Below, in pieces: positions 23,622 to 32,686 of a stretch of DNA of 64,000 nt (its first letter is position 1; the number at the start of each line of letters is the position of its first letter). Under the pieces are notes generated by a model that was not told where the DNA came from, did no database searches, and was given only the letters and a program-made list of their open reading frames with translations. A program made the translations under genes and the position numbers. The stretch spans positions 1 through 64,000 of the forward strand of contig NZ_NPDQ01000001.1 of assembly GCF_002812125.1 (NCBI RefSeq), in the 5' to 3' direction. Source of the DNA: Leptospira brenneri. GTDB lineage: Bacteria > Spirochaetota > Leptospiria > Leptospirales > Leptospiraceae.

Positions 23622-25319
23622 ATGAAAACTATCTCTAAAGTTCTCTTAGGCCTCCTATTCCTTACGAGGGCGATTTCTGCTGAACCAAACACAAATCTCC
23701 AATCCAAAGAAGAGACCCCGGCTCCTCTAGAAGCCAAAGAACATAAAAAAGAAACAAAAGAACCGCAAGCGAAAGTTTACCGTGAACTCTACGAAGACAC
23801 GGAATCTGGTCAGATTTTTACAAAACCAGGTCCAAACCGAGTGAAAGTGGAATACAATCGTCCTCTTACGAATGGAAATTCAAGCACACTTCCTGATGCC
23901 TTTGCACATAGACCGGATGACACCACAAAAGAAAAACTAACCATTGCAGGCCGTATGCAATTTAGAGGGGTTTCTGGTTCGGAAGACTCACTCTACAATA
24001 ATGGACATCGAGATTTTAATTCCGTCGATTGGAACTTTCGAAGACTCCGTTTTGGTGTTCAATATGAAAATGAATGGTGGGGAGCCAATATCCAACTCCG
24101 TTTGGAAAATATGCTCAACCGACCAGATGTGGTCCAAACAACCAACACATTAAATTATTTAGATGCAAATGGAAGGCCTGCGACTACAACATATGTAACC
24201 AATACCAAACTAAAAGATAATCGTGGTTATATCCATGAGGCATTTGCTTATGCAAAAATTCCTTATGCCGGATTACGATTTGTATTTGGTCAGTTACCAA
24301 CTCAATTCAGTAGAGAATATCTCCAATCATCTGCTAACTTTGTAACATTAGAACGAAGTATGATTGTAAATGCCATTCCTCAATTTGACAATGGTGTGAT
24401 GCTCCAAGCCACTCCATTAAAAGAAATTGATCATAAATGGGAAAGATACTTACAAGTTTCTATTATGATGAGTAACGGAAAAGGTGGTGGTGGAGATTAT
24501 GGGACAGGTAGACGACAAGACCTAACCACTGCCAATCGGTATGGAGCTGTAAATACTTCACCTATTTACTATGCACGAGCACAAGTGAATGTTTTTGGAG
24601 GTCTCAAACGAGAATCTGATGGAAAGATGGTGAATTGGCAAGAGGGAGAAGAGATTTTCCAACGTGAGTTAAAATGGTCGATTGGCGCTGGTTATGTGCA
24701 AACTCAAAACTTAATAACCCCTTCTCTTTATGTTCCCGAATACACTCCTGGAACCACTAGCGGAATTCAATTACTTACATCACAAGGATCAAATCCTGAC
24801 CGCGGGGGTTTGGATGCCAATGGAAACCCAAACTTCTTAGTGCAAAACTCAGTTCCTACGCTTGGTCGACCGAAGATGGGGCTCATCGGACATACTTACG
24901 ATAGCACTTTTACTTACAAAGGTTTTTATTTATCTGGCGCCTATACCAAATTTGGTGGTGCTGCTTCCAATGATTTGTTTGGATATCACGGAACAATTGG
25001 ATACAATCTTCCTTTTTTGGAAAAATACTACATCATGCCTGTGTTAAAGTATGAGTACATCCAAGGTGATTTTAACAGAAATGGAAAAGTAGATCCAACC
25101 GATTCTTTACGAGTTTATTGGGCCGGACTCAATCTTTTCGGTGATAAACATCATTTTAAAGCACAACTTTATTACCAAGTCCTCGGCAATCAATTCGATG
25201 TAAATCCGAGTACAGGAAACGCGATGCCAATCGATGACAGAAGAGTTTACTTACAATTACAAGCAAACTTTTGGACCGGAGTGGTTTCTCCTGAAGCTTA
25301 TAGTTATAGACCCAACTAA
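23622..25319 (+). CDS. Phosphate-selective porin O/P-like outer membrane protein
   Basis: A 565-residue protein with a signal peptide (cut near AISA-EP) and a polar Lys/Glu-rich linker (about 25-60). The beta-barrel starts near KLTIAGRMQFRG and includes DWNFRRLRFGVQYENEWWG and AYAKIPYAGLRFVFGQLPT, the strand-loop pattern of OprO/OprP-type porins, with FSREY next. The end has repeated long strands such as YIMPVLKYEYIQG. Family members form anion or polyphosphate channels. A 9-base gap leads to the next lipoprotein gene, making an operon. The upstream region carries a PHO-box-like sequence. Confidence 0.75.
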   Translation: MKTISKVLLGLLFLTRAISAEPNTNLQSKEETPAPLEAKEHKKETKEPQAKVYRELYEDTESGQIFTKPGPNRVKVEYNRPLTNGNSSTLPDAFAHRPDDTTKEKLTIAGRMQFRGVSGSEDSLYNNGHRDFNSVDWNFRRLRFGVQYENEWWGANIQLRLENMLNRPDVVQTTNTLNYLDANGRPATTTYVTNTKLKDNRGYIHEAFAYAKIPYAGLRFVFGQLPTQFSREYLQSSANFVTLERSMIVNAIPQFDNGVMLQATPLKEIDHKWERYLQVSIMMSNGKGGGGDYGTGRRQDLTTANRYGAVNTSPIYYARAQVNVFGGLKRESDGKMVNWQEGEEIFQRELKWSIGAGYVQTQNLITPSLYVPEYTPGTTSGIQLLTSQGSNPDRGGLDANGNPNFLVQNSVPTLGRPKMGLIGHTYDSTFTYKGFYLSGAYTKFGGAASNDLFGYHGTIGYNLPFLEKYYIMPVLKYEYIQGDFNRNGKVDPTDSLRVYWAGLNLFGDKHHFKAQLYYQVLGNQFDVNPSTGNAMPIDDRRVYLQLQANFWTGVVSPEAYSYRPN

Positions 25320-25328
25320 GAGGAAAAC

Positions 25329-25808
25329 ATGAACTTAAAAATTAATTTAATCATCCGATTCTTTATGATCCTAATTCTTTCCCATTTTCTTTGGAATTGC
25401 CAATCTAAAGAACAAGACCGAGAAGGTATTTCTTCCCTTGTGATTAACAATTTACTAAATGGTGTGGTCGATAAAAACAAATCCCTTGTCGTGATGGAAG
25501 TGGCCGATCTTGCCGGATCGTTTACAGGAACTTGTTACGATACTTTTCAATGGAATGGAGGAAATGTAGGACCCACTGCTTATTTCAACACTCCACCCGG
25601 TGGTTCTGGCGGAGCATTGAATACCAATATTAAAAAATATGCGGTTTCTACTTCTTCTTGTTCAGAGTTAGGATTTACTAGTGGGAGTAATTTTGGATCT
25701 ACTTCACAAAGGCCAAATCCTAATGATCAATTTACCTTTAAGATGTTTAGCTGTGATCCCAATAATAACCCTTGTTCTAAATCGGCCATCACAGCTGCAG
25801 GATTTTGA
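25329..25808 (+). CDS. Lipoprotein of unknown function
   Basis: A 159-residue protein with a lipoprotein signal peptide ending LWNC (Cys at about residue 24). The mature part is rich in Gly, Ser, Asn and Thr and contains FTGTCYDTFQWNGG, and four to five Cys (CYD, SSC, SCDPNN, PCSK) that could form disulfides. No family is recognised. It starts 9 bases after the porin stop with AGAGGA as ribosome binding site and is almost surely cotranscribed with the porin, which suggests an outer-membrane partner role. Confidence 0.6.
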   Translation: MNLKINLIIRFFMILILSHFLWNCQSKEQDREGISSLVINNLLNGVVDKNKSLVVMEVADLAGSFTGTCYDTFQWNGGNVGPTAYFNTPPGGSGGALNTNIKKYAVSTSSCSELGFTSGSNFGSTSQRPNPNDQFTFKMFSCDPNNNPCSKSAITAAGF

Positions 25809-25824
25809 AATTAAAAATTGATGT

Positions 25825-27057
25825 TTACCACTTTTGGTACATTTGTTCCGCAAAGCCAGCAAGGTCTTTGACTTCTAACTTTGTACCATCGTCTAAAATC
25901 ACATAACCATTATAATGTCCAAAAGCTTTATTCAAATAAGCTTCCGTTTTTAGTAGTTCTAAAATTTCGGCAAAGGAAAAGTTTTGATACAATTGTTTCA
26001 AAAATCCAAACATACCTTTAAGATCAATGTCAGAATGCAAAACATACACTGGGGTGAAATCTAATTCCAACCGACCTTCGTTACTGATGAATTTCCAAGG
26101 TTTTGAGTAATTGGTTACATCATACTTCCAAATGACTTTATCTAGTTTATGAACTTTGCCTTTATAAACGATTCCGTTTTCTGTTGCTTGGTCCGGAGTT
26201 CCAAACCCATAACCCAAATTTAGACTAAGTACTTCGTCTTTGACAAGACCCGCACCTGCTGCCCAAAGCCATTTGTTTTTTTCTGGCCAAGTTCCTCTCC
26301 CCCAATCAAGAACCGCATAACTTTTGTCATTAAACTCATAAGTTACGTTGTTGTATTGGATCGAACCCTTACAAACTAAACTTGGCATTTTGTATTCATA
26401 AAAGAATGTAGATTCAGAAAAAGGAGTGATGACTGCGAGTGCTTCAGGGGCTTTTTCTTCTAATTCGAAATTTCCTTTAATCAATTCAGATGAAGAATCC
26501 CCTAGGATCGAATACTCGATGATTCTTTTTCCTTTTAATTTTGTAATACGAATGAACTGATCTCCTTTTTTAAATTCAATGGGATCGGTTGTATTTGTTG
26601 GAAAAAAGATTTCTCCAGGTCTGACTAATTCTGTTTTTGAAAAAATGGCCTTTCCCGTTCCAAACTCTAAAAGTTCAATGCTGCCCATGGCCAAATTTCC
26701 AATGTCAGTGACAGTAATGGCTCCACCAAATTTTTCATTATAAAAAGTATAATGTTCCCAACGTTTGTATCGTTTAGGATCTACTTTGATTTTGGATTCA
26801 TCAATCTGAAAGAAAGGGTATCTGGCCCAACCAGAAATATTTAACTTACCATCTTCTTTTAAAAGCGAAACACTCGATTTGATTTCTGTTTGTTTTGTGG
26901 AACTCAGATCCGGTTCTGGAATGAGAGATATAATTTTACCTTGTTCGTCTTTTACTTCATTTGGTTCTAATTTGGAACCAGAACAAGAATAGATTAAAAG
27001 AGATGATACGATGCATACGCCAATAACGAACGATAACATCGATATTTTATTTGTCAT
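25825..27057 (-). CDS. DUF2804-family lipoprotein
   Basis: A 410-residue protein with lipobox LIYSC (Cys at about residue 25). The DUF2804 blocks are clear: SGWARYPFFQID, RWEHYTFYNEKFGG, then AVLDWGRGTWPEKNKWLWAA (about 247-266), LNLGYGFGTPDQATENGIV, VHKLDKVIWKYD, and a final GHYNGYVILDDGTKL and DLAGFAEQMY. The role of the family is unknown. A membrane-anchored copy is unusual, since most members I know have no signal peptide. It is convergent with the preceding lipoprotein gene, 16 bases apart, with no evident terminator. Confidence 0.8.
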   Translation of the reverse strand: MTNKISMLSFVIGVCIVSSLLIYSCSGSKLEPNEVKDEQGKIISLIPEPDLSSTKQTEIKSSVSLLKEDGKLNISGWARYPFFQIDESKIKVDPKRYKRWEHYTFYNEKFGGAITVTDIGNLAMGSIELLEFGTGKAIFSKTELVRPGEIFFPTNTTDPIEFKKGDQFIRITKLKGKRIIEYSILGDSSSELIKGNFELEEKAPEALAVITPFSESTFFYEYKMPSLVCKGSIQYNNVTYEFNDKSYAVLDWGRGTWPEKNKWLWAAGAGLVKDEVLSLNLGYGFGTPDQATENGIVYKGKVHKLDKVIWKYDVTNYSKPWKFISNEGRLELDFTPVYVLHSDIDLKGMFGFLKQLYQNFSFAEILELLKTEAYLNKAFGHYNGYVILDDGTKLEVKDLAGFAEQMYQKW

Positions 27058-27236
27058 AGATTTTCCCCGTGAGTGGCAATGAGAACATTAGCGGGTAAAA
27101 ATCGTCAATCCTTCTTATTGATCCAATTGTATTCTGTATTAGAAAATTTAGATATAGCAAAAAGTCTTTTGATTTTGGTAATTCAAACGAATCATTCTCC
27201 TTAAAAAGGAAAACTGATGTCATGAATTGAATGACA

Positions 27237-28427
27237 TTAGAGAGAATCTAAAACGACATCGATGAAAAAAGAATAACCCAATTCATTCACTTTAGAAAAC
27301 ACAATTACGTTCTTTTTTAATTCTTTATCCCAATAAGGATCACTTACCTGCCAATTTTCTGCATCTCGAAACACTTGTTTGACGTGTTTATAAAAGAAAG
27401 GCATATAAGACCAGTTTTTCTGAAGCATAGATAAGTTTTCGACAAATCCAAACTCATTTGTTCGCACGTAATATGGTGAAACTTGTGTTCCTGACCAATC
27501 TGTAATATAAACACGTTGGATTTTTTGGTCTAATTTAAAAAAGGAATGTGGATCAATGATCACACGATTTTCCAAAATTAATGTTTTTAAAGAAAGTTGA
27601 TCCAGTTGGAGTTTAATATTTTTTTCAAACTCAATCTCCATTGCCACTTCTCTTCGTTTCTGTTCATGATACAATTGTAAGTGAGGAACGACTAAATCAC
27701 AAATACTTTGTTTATCTTGGTTAAATTCAGACGGTCTTCCTAAAAAGTAACCTTGTAACAAACTCGCACCAGAGCTAATGGCTCTATATAATTCTTCCTC
27801 TGTTTCAATTCCTTCAAAAAGTAATTGGGATCCAATACTTAGAGAAATCTGCTTTAAGTATTCTAAGATCGATTGGAATTCTCTTTTTTCGATGGATTTT
27901 TTTAATAAATTTAAATCAATTTTAATGATATCAGGTTTAATAGCACCTAATCGCTCTAAGTTGGACGATTCCGATCCAACGTCATCTAGTGCAATTCCAA
28001 ATCCTTGTTCTCTTAATAATTCAACACCGGCCGCCAAAACATCGGTTCCATAACTTCCTGATTTTTCAGTGATCTCAATCACAATACGATCTAAAGGAAT
28101 TCCGTAACTATTCACTAAATCTGAAATTGGTAATGAATTGGAACGGCTTTCTTCATATTCCAAAATGACTTGGTCCGGGGACATATTTACAAACAAACGA
28201 TCGTTCGTTGATTGAATTCGAGTTAAAGCTTGCCCCAGTAATTGTCTGTCAATGGAACTCATGCGAAGGGCTGTGACATGGGGATCGCTAAATTCAGGGA
28301 TCGAAACCAAATTTCCAGATTCTTCTCGCCTTCGGCCAAGAGATTCGTAGGCAACCACCGTCTGCTCCTCTACAGAGAAGATTGGTTGGAATAGAGGTAC
28401 ATATTGATTCACTAACATGGTTTCCAA
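27237..28427 (-). CDS. EAL-domain c-di-GMP phosphodiesterase with YkuI-like C-terminal domain
   Basis: A 396-residue protein. The EAL domain (about 8-240) has the E-x-L motif as ESL (Glu28), FVNMSP, IEITE, LDDVGS, IKID, FEGIET and LLQGYFLGRP, so the metal and substrate residues appear complete. The rest (about 265-395) is a PAS/Cache-like domain similar in layout to the YkuI C-terminal domain: RVYITDWSGTQVSPYYVR near its start and FFIDVVLDSL at the end. It hydrolyses c-di-GMP to pGpG under control of a sensory domain, in the cytoplasm. It stands alone. Confidence 0.85.
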   Translation of the reverse strand: METMLVNQYVPLFQPIFSVEEQTVVAYESLGRRREESGNLVSIPEFSDPHVTALRMSSIDRQLLGQALTRIQSTNDRLFVNMSPDQVILEYEESRSNSLPISDLVNSYGIPLDRIVIEITEKSGSYGTDVLAAGVELLREQGFGIALDDVGSESSNLERLGAIKPDIIKIDLNLLKKSIEKREFQSILEYLKQISLSIGSQLLFEGIETEEELYRAISSGASLLQGYFLGRPSEFNQDKQSICDLVVPHLQLYHEQKRREVAMEIEFEKNIKLQLDQLSLKTLILENRVIIDPHSFFKLDQKIQRVYITDWSGTQVSPYYVRTNEFGFVENLSMLQKNWSYMPFFYKHVKQVFRDAENWQVSDPYWDKELKKNVIVFSKVNELGYSFFIDVVLDSL

Positions 28428-28581
28428 AGTGCTCAGGTTTCCTTAGAAACCAATATCTGTTTTAACGGAATTAAATTCAATAAATTAAACTATTTCTTTT
28501 CTGAACCAAGTTCTAAGCCTGGTTTTCTTAAAAATAGACAAGTCTTGACCCATTTCCTAGCCTTTCTTAGACTCACGGAAG

Positions 28582-28695
28582 ATGCACCGCTTCCTTTTCC
28601 TGTTTGGAATTCTCCTCGCTCCCACCGGGGCAAGCCCAGCTCCCGAAACCAAATTTCGAATCCTTCGACTGAAAGGATCTGTTTTTCTATGTTAA
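28582..28695 (+). CDS. Possible 37-residue exported peptide
   Basis: This short ORF reads MHRFLFLFGILLAPTG at its start, a convincing signal-peptide-like sequence, then continues ASPAPETKFRILRLKG and ends with TAA inside an overlap with the start of the following RluA-type gene. No family is recognised and the composition may be chance. It could be a leader peptide, a truncated gene, or nothing. Confidence 0.3.
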   Translation: MHRFLFLFGILLAPTGASPAPETKFRILRLKGSVFLC

Positions 28696-29405
28696 AACAA
28701 AAAACCAATACCCGATTTTTACCCAAGGGTCTCAGTATTTTATATGAAGATCGGGACATCCTCGTCGTCGACAAACCTCACGGACTCCTTACAATCGCAA
28801 CTGAATCGGAAAAATCAAAAACGGCTTATGCGGCTCTGATGGATTATGTGAAAAAAGGAAGTGAAAGATCAAAAAATAGAATCTTCATTGTCCATCGTTT
28901 GGACCGAGAAACATCAGGAATTTTGGTTTTTGCAAAAACAGAAACTGCCAAACAAACCTTACAAGAATCATGGGAGAAAACAAAAAAAATCTATCTTACT
29001 GTGAGTCATGGCGTTTGGAAAGAAAAGTCAGGAACCATTCAATCCTATCTTGTGGAATCCAAAGCACATAGGGTGTATTCCACTGACGAACCAGAATTAG
29101 GAAAACTCTCTAAAACTAAATTCAAAGTTCTAAAAGAAACCAACTTTTATTCTTTATTAGAAATCGAACTCTTAACTGGTCGAAAGAACCAAATTCGTGT
29201 CCATCTCTCTGATAAAAAACATCCCATTGTAGGGGATACAAAATATGGAAACGACGCAAGAACTTACCCTCGCATGGCATTACATTCCTTTTCAATCCAA
29301 TTGACTCATCCGTTTAGTAAAAAATTACTTACATTTGAAACCAAAATCCCAAGTTTTATTTCGGGGCTTGTTGGCGGTTACGAAAGGATCTCAAATGAAA
29401 CATAA
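28689..29405 (+). CDS. RluA-family pseudouridine synthase
   Basis: From the ATG at 28689 the protein is 238 residues. The frame is open further upstream, but that part has no family similarity. Domain landmarks: YEDRDILVVDKPHGLLT (about 19-35), the catalytic Asp72 in HRLDRETSG, and GRKNQIRVHLS with HPIVGDTKYG later. It isomerises uridines in rRNA or tRNA. There is no S4 domain at the N-terminus, which is typical of the short RluA-type. It overlaps the following HAD gene by 11 nt. Confidence 0.88.
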   Translation: MLKQKTNTRFLPKGLSILYEDRDILVVDKPHGLLTIATESEKSKTAYAALMDYVKKGSERSKNRIFIVHRLDRETSGILVFAKTETAKQTLQESWEKTKKIYLTVSHGVWKEKSGTIQSYLVESKAHRVYSTDEPELGKLSKTKFKVLKETNFYSLLEIELLTGRKNQIRVHLSDKKHPIVGDTKYGNDARTYPRMALHSFSIQLTHPFSKKLLTFETKIPSFISGLVGGYERISNET

Positions 29406-30036
29406 AGGATTTATCTTTGATATGGATGGGGTTGTGGTTGATAACCATTCCTTTCATTTTAAAGCATGGATGGAATTTTCTAAAAAATATAATTTTCCAT
29501 TAAATTCCGAAATCTATCGAGATACATTTAACGGCAAAACCAACTCTGATCTCTTTCGTATGATCTTTGGAGATATTTCTGACAAAGAATGCAAACTGTA
29601 TGGGGATGAAAAAGAAAGTTGGTATCAGTCTCTATACCAAAAAGAAATGAAACCACATACTGGACTGGTGGATTATTTAAAGCACTTAAAAGAACAAAAA
29701 GTTAAAATTGCATTAGGAACTTCTGCTCCTACAATGAATGTAAATTTTACTTTGGATAATTTATCCTTAAGGCATTTTTTTGATGTAATCATCGATGGCT
29801 CTCAAGTGAGTCAAGGCAAACCTCATCCACAAGTGTACCAACTCTGTGCCAAAGAATTGGGGCTAGACCCGAAAGATTGTGTAGTGTTTGAAGATTCCCT
29901 TGCTGGTTTAGAATCAGGAAAGTCTGCAGGATGTTCCATCATTGGAGTGGCCACATCACATACAGAATCAGAACTAAAAAGTCACGTAGAACAAATCATT
30001 TATGACTTCACAAACCCAATTGTTTTAGAGTTATAA
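29395..30036 (+). CDS. HAD-superfamily hydrolase, beta-phosphoglucomutase-like
   Basis: A 213-residue protein from the ATG at 29395; the frame is open before this but overlaps the RluA-like gene. Motif I is FIFDMDGVVVD with Asp9 and Asp11, motif II GTSAPT, motif III with GKPHPQVY (Lys) and motif IV FEDSLAG. The cap sits between residues 15 and 85. The pattern is typical of phosphosugar phosphatases/mutases of the PGMB branch. Substrate unknown. Confidence 0.87.
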   Translation: MKHKGFIFDMDGVVVDNHSFHFKAWMEFSKKYNFPLNSEIYRDTFNGKTNSDLFRMIFGDISDKECKLYGDEKESWYQSLYQKEMKPHTGLVDYLKHLKEQKVKIALGTSAPTMNVNFTLDNLSLRHFFDVIIDGSQVSQGKPHPQVYQLCAKELGLDPKDCVVFEDSLAGLESGKSAGCSIIGVATSHTESELKSHVEQIIYDFTNPIVLEL

Positions 30037-30043
30037 AAGAGAG

Positions 30044-30973
30044 TTACTCTTGAAAGTCAGTGAGTAAGTTTCCTTTTTTGTTTGAAAGATCAATACGAAT
30101 GACGGCCGTTCTACCTTCATCAGTGTAAGACAAATCATCAAAGGACAATTTACGGGCCATAAAAATTCCTCGACCATGGGTTTTAAAAGCATTTTTTGTC
30201 ATAGCTTCCACTGACAAATACCTTTGCCAATCAAACCCTTTTCCTTGGTCGCTCACTCGAATCTCTACATGTTGTTCATTCTTTTCAAAAGTTACTTTGA
30301 CAAATTTATCTCTAAACTCAGGAGTTTCTAACCTTCTAAAAATTTCTTCCATCAGTTTGTCATTATCATGAAGTTCCGATTTTTCTTGATAAGATATACC
30401 TAAATTTCCATGTTCAATGGCATTGTTTAAAATTTCCATGATCCCAGTTAATACACGTTCTGGATCAGGACAAGCATTGGCAAGTAGTGGTGCCAACTCA
30501 TGTGATTCGCGAATGGAACGAATGCGAAACTCACCCGTAAGCATATGCCGAAGAGCACCCATACCTTTGTGTAAATCTTCTTTAGCACGTTGGAGTTTGA
30601 TAAAATGTTCCACCGCTGTTTGCACAATGCGAACGAGCAATGTTCTAGAATAAGGTTTTGTTAAATAATAAAAGGCTCCGGCATCTAACCCTTCTGTCAT
30701 ATCTGTGACAGAACTCATTGCCGTTTGAAAAATCACCGGAATGTCTTTATACTTTTCCGATCGTTTGATTTTTTTTAAAAGTTCGATCCCATCCATTTTT
30801 GGCATGAGTCGATCCAAAATAATAGCATGAAAAGCAAATGTATCTGAACTAAGAATTTGGTAGGCTTCTTCACCATCTTTTGCTTTGACAACAGTAAATC
30901 CTTTATCTGACAAAGATTCATCAATGATCATTAAATTGATCATCTCATCATCCACTGCTAGTAGGTTAATCAT
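30044..30973 (-). CDS. Response regulator with HATPase output domain
   Basis: A 309-residue hybrid. Receiver domain at 1-120: DDE acidic pocket, phosphoacceptor Asp54 in ILDRLMPKMDG, and Lys in LTKPY (about 107). The output is an anti-sigma/RsbW-type HATPase (about 180-300): MEILNNAIEHGN as N-box, SDQGKGFDW as G1 and THGRGIFMARKL as G2. Thus it is a receiver fused to an ATPase or kinase rather than to DNA-binding. Its stop-start overlap with the histidine kinase (ATGA) makes a two-gene operon. Such proteins likely regulate a partner-switching pathway with STAS antagonists. Confidence 0.85.
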   Translation of the reverse strand: MINLLAVDDEMINLMIIDESLSDKGFTVVKAKDGEEAYQILSSDTFAFHAIILDRLMPKMDGIELLKKIKRSEKYKDIPVIFQTAMSSVTDMTEGLDAGAFYYLTKPYSRTLLVRIVQTAVEHFIKLQRAKEDLHKGMGALRHMLTGEFRIRSIRESHELAPLLANACPDPERVLTGIMEILNNAIEHGNLGISYQEKSELHDNDKLMEEIFRRLETPEFRDKFVKVTFEKNEQHVEIRVSDQGKGFDWQRYLSVEAMTKNAFKTHGRGIFMARKLSFDDLSYTDEGRTAVIRIDLSNKKGNLLTDFQE

Positions 30974-32586
30974 TTAAGACCCTCGCGAGAACAAGGAATT
31001 AACATCGTAAAAATAGCTCCCTTTACTTCATGGTTCTCGGCATACAACAGTCCGTGGTGGTCATTGACAATTTCCCTGGAAATGGACAAACCAAGTCCAG
31101 TACCCTTAGTACCTGCTTTTACTTGTTTGGATTGAATGAATTTTTCAAAAATTTTATCCAAATCCTCCGGAGGGATCCCCGGCCCAAAGTCACGAATTTG
31201 TATTCCGATACCATTGACATATGACTGAGTTTTTCTCGGAATAAATTCTCTTCGAATCATACTAATTTCAATATTAGTGTCATTTGGGATGAATTTTAAT
31301 GCGTTCGACAGAATATTTCGTATCACCTGCTGGATCCGTTCATAGTCAAATTCTGCTTCCCAACGTTCTTCCTTATCTACTAAAACAACTGTGATTCCTC
31401 TTTTTTCCAAAATCACACGCATTTCGTTGATCACAAATTTTGTTGTTTCTTTCAGGCAGTTCTTTTCAAAAAGATATCGCATTTTTCCGGATTCTAGTTT
31501 GGCAATGTCTAATAAATTTTCGAGTAGACCTAACAGTCGTTTTCCTGAGGAATCAATGATTTGAAAGTATTCTTTAATTTTTTCAGGAGTGACAGAGGCC
31601 GATTTTTCTTCTCCGAGTTCTGCGTAACTTAGAATCGCATGGATCGGAGTTTTGAGTTCGTGAGAAATATTAGCAAGAAAAAGTGATTTCATGTAAGACG
31701 CTTCTTCCGCAATATTTTTGGACATTTTTAAGTCCATTGTCTGACTTTCTACCAAATCTTCTAAATGATTTCTATATTGATAAAGTTCTTCTTCTTGTTG
31801 TTTACGAAGGCTAATGTCCCTAAGAATTCCAGTAAACATCTTACCTGATTTACTTCTAAACTCACCAACTGATAATTCACAAGGGAATTTTTCACCTGAC
31901 TTACGTTGTGCGACTAGTTCTCTCCCCACACCAATGATATGTTGCATTCCGGTTTCTTTATACCTTTTTAAAAATACATCATGTCTGTCTTTATAATCAC
32001 CAGGTATGATAATGGAAATGTTTTTACCGATTACCTCTTCTTGATCGTAACCAAATGTTTTTTCTGCCGTTTTATTAAAAAATTGAATGGTACCTTCGTC
32101 GTTAATGATGATGATTGAATCGGCGGCATTTTGAGCCATAGAAAGAAACCTAGATTCACTTTCGAGAAACGCATTTTCTAAACGTTTCCTTTCTGTGATA
32201 TCTCGATGATTGGACATGATATATCCTTCATAGAGAACCACAAAACGCACTTCCACATGACGAACATTTGGTTCAATTCCATAGGAATACTCTTTCCAAA
32301 ACACCTGGCTTTTTTTCTCAGAAAGATAATCCAAAGCCTCTGTTGTAATTTCACGTAAGTAAGGCGGTAAACCTACATCAATGTGTTTTCCGAGAAGTGT
32401 TTCTGGTTTATCTCCAATGTTCACAAACCTTGAAGACTTATAATCAACAATGATTCCATCTCGATTGATTTTGAGCCAAAAATCTGGATTGGATCTTAAG
32501 AGATTTTCCAATTCCCGCAAAACAACTTCGGGAGGGAAGTCGGATGGGTTTTGCCAAATTCGGGAAAAAGAAGAATTAGGTGCCAT
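30970..32586 (-). CDS. PAS-PAS hybrid sensor histidine kinase (class I)
   Basis: A 538-residue cytoplasmic-looking kinase with no membrane segment. Two PAS domains occupy about 22-140 and 145-265 (QNAADSIIIINDEGTIQFFN is the second start). A coiled-coil follows (270-300), then the phosphoacceptor His309 in ISHELKTPIHAIL. The ATPase has NILSNALKFIPND, FGPGIP and GTKGTGLGLSIS as N-, G1- and G2-boxes. It phosphorylates a receiver, most likely the REC-HATPase protein encoded in the overlapping gene. Signal unknown, but PAS domains suggest redox or ligand sensing. Confidence 0.92.
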   Translation of the reverse strand: MAPNSSFSRIWQNPSDFPPEVVLRELENLLRSNPDFWLKINRDGIIVDYKSSRFVNIGDKPETLLGKHIDVGLPPYLREITTEALDYLSEKKSQVFWKEYSYGIEPNVRHVEVRFVVLYEGYIMSNHRDITERKRLENAFLESESRFLSMAQNAADSIIIINDEGTIQFFNKTAEKTFGYDQEEVIGKNISIIIPGDYKDRHDVFLKRYKETGMQHIIGVGRELVAQRKSGEKFPCELSVGEFRSKSGKMFTGILRDISLRKQQEEELYQYRNHLEDLVESQTMDLKMSKNIAEEASYMKSLFLANISHELKTPIHAILSYAELGEEKSASVTPEKIKEYFQIIDSSGKRLLGLLENLLDIAKLESGKMRYLFEKNCLKETTKFVINEMRVILEKRGITVVLVDKEERWEAEFDYERIQQVIRNILSNALKFIPNDTNIEISMIRREFIPRKTQSYVNGIGIQIRDFGPGIPPEDLDKIFEKFIQSKQVKAGTKGTGLGLSISREIVNDHHGLLYAENHEVKGAIFTMLIPCSREGLK

Positions 32587-32686
32587 TCATTAAAGTCCTG
32601 AGAATGAATCTCTGAGAGAACGCTATTTTCGGAAAGAAATTGTAAGAAAAGAGCGCGAAAAAAGAATCAACGTAAGGATTCTCCTC

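Noticed and set aside
28196..28211. A third copy of the ACGATCGTTCGT TetR-like site in the EAL gene
   Set aside because: It lies in the middle of a conserved coding block (TNDRLF), far from any start, so it is more easily explained by codon use.
28545..28688. Extension of the pseudouridine synthase to the first in-frame start
   Set aside because: The added 48 residues have no family similarity, and the ATG at 28689 begins the typical domain.
30036..30044. A terminator between the convergent HAD and response-regulator genes
   Set aside because: The gap is only 7 bases and has no hairpin.
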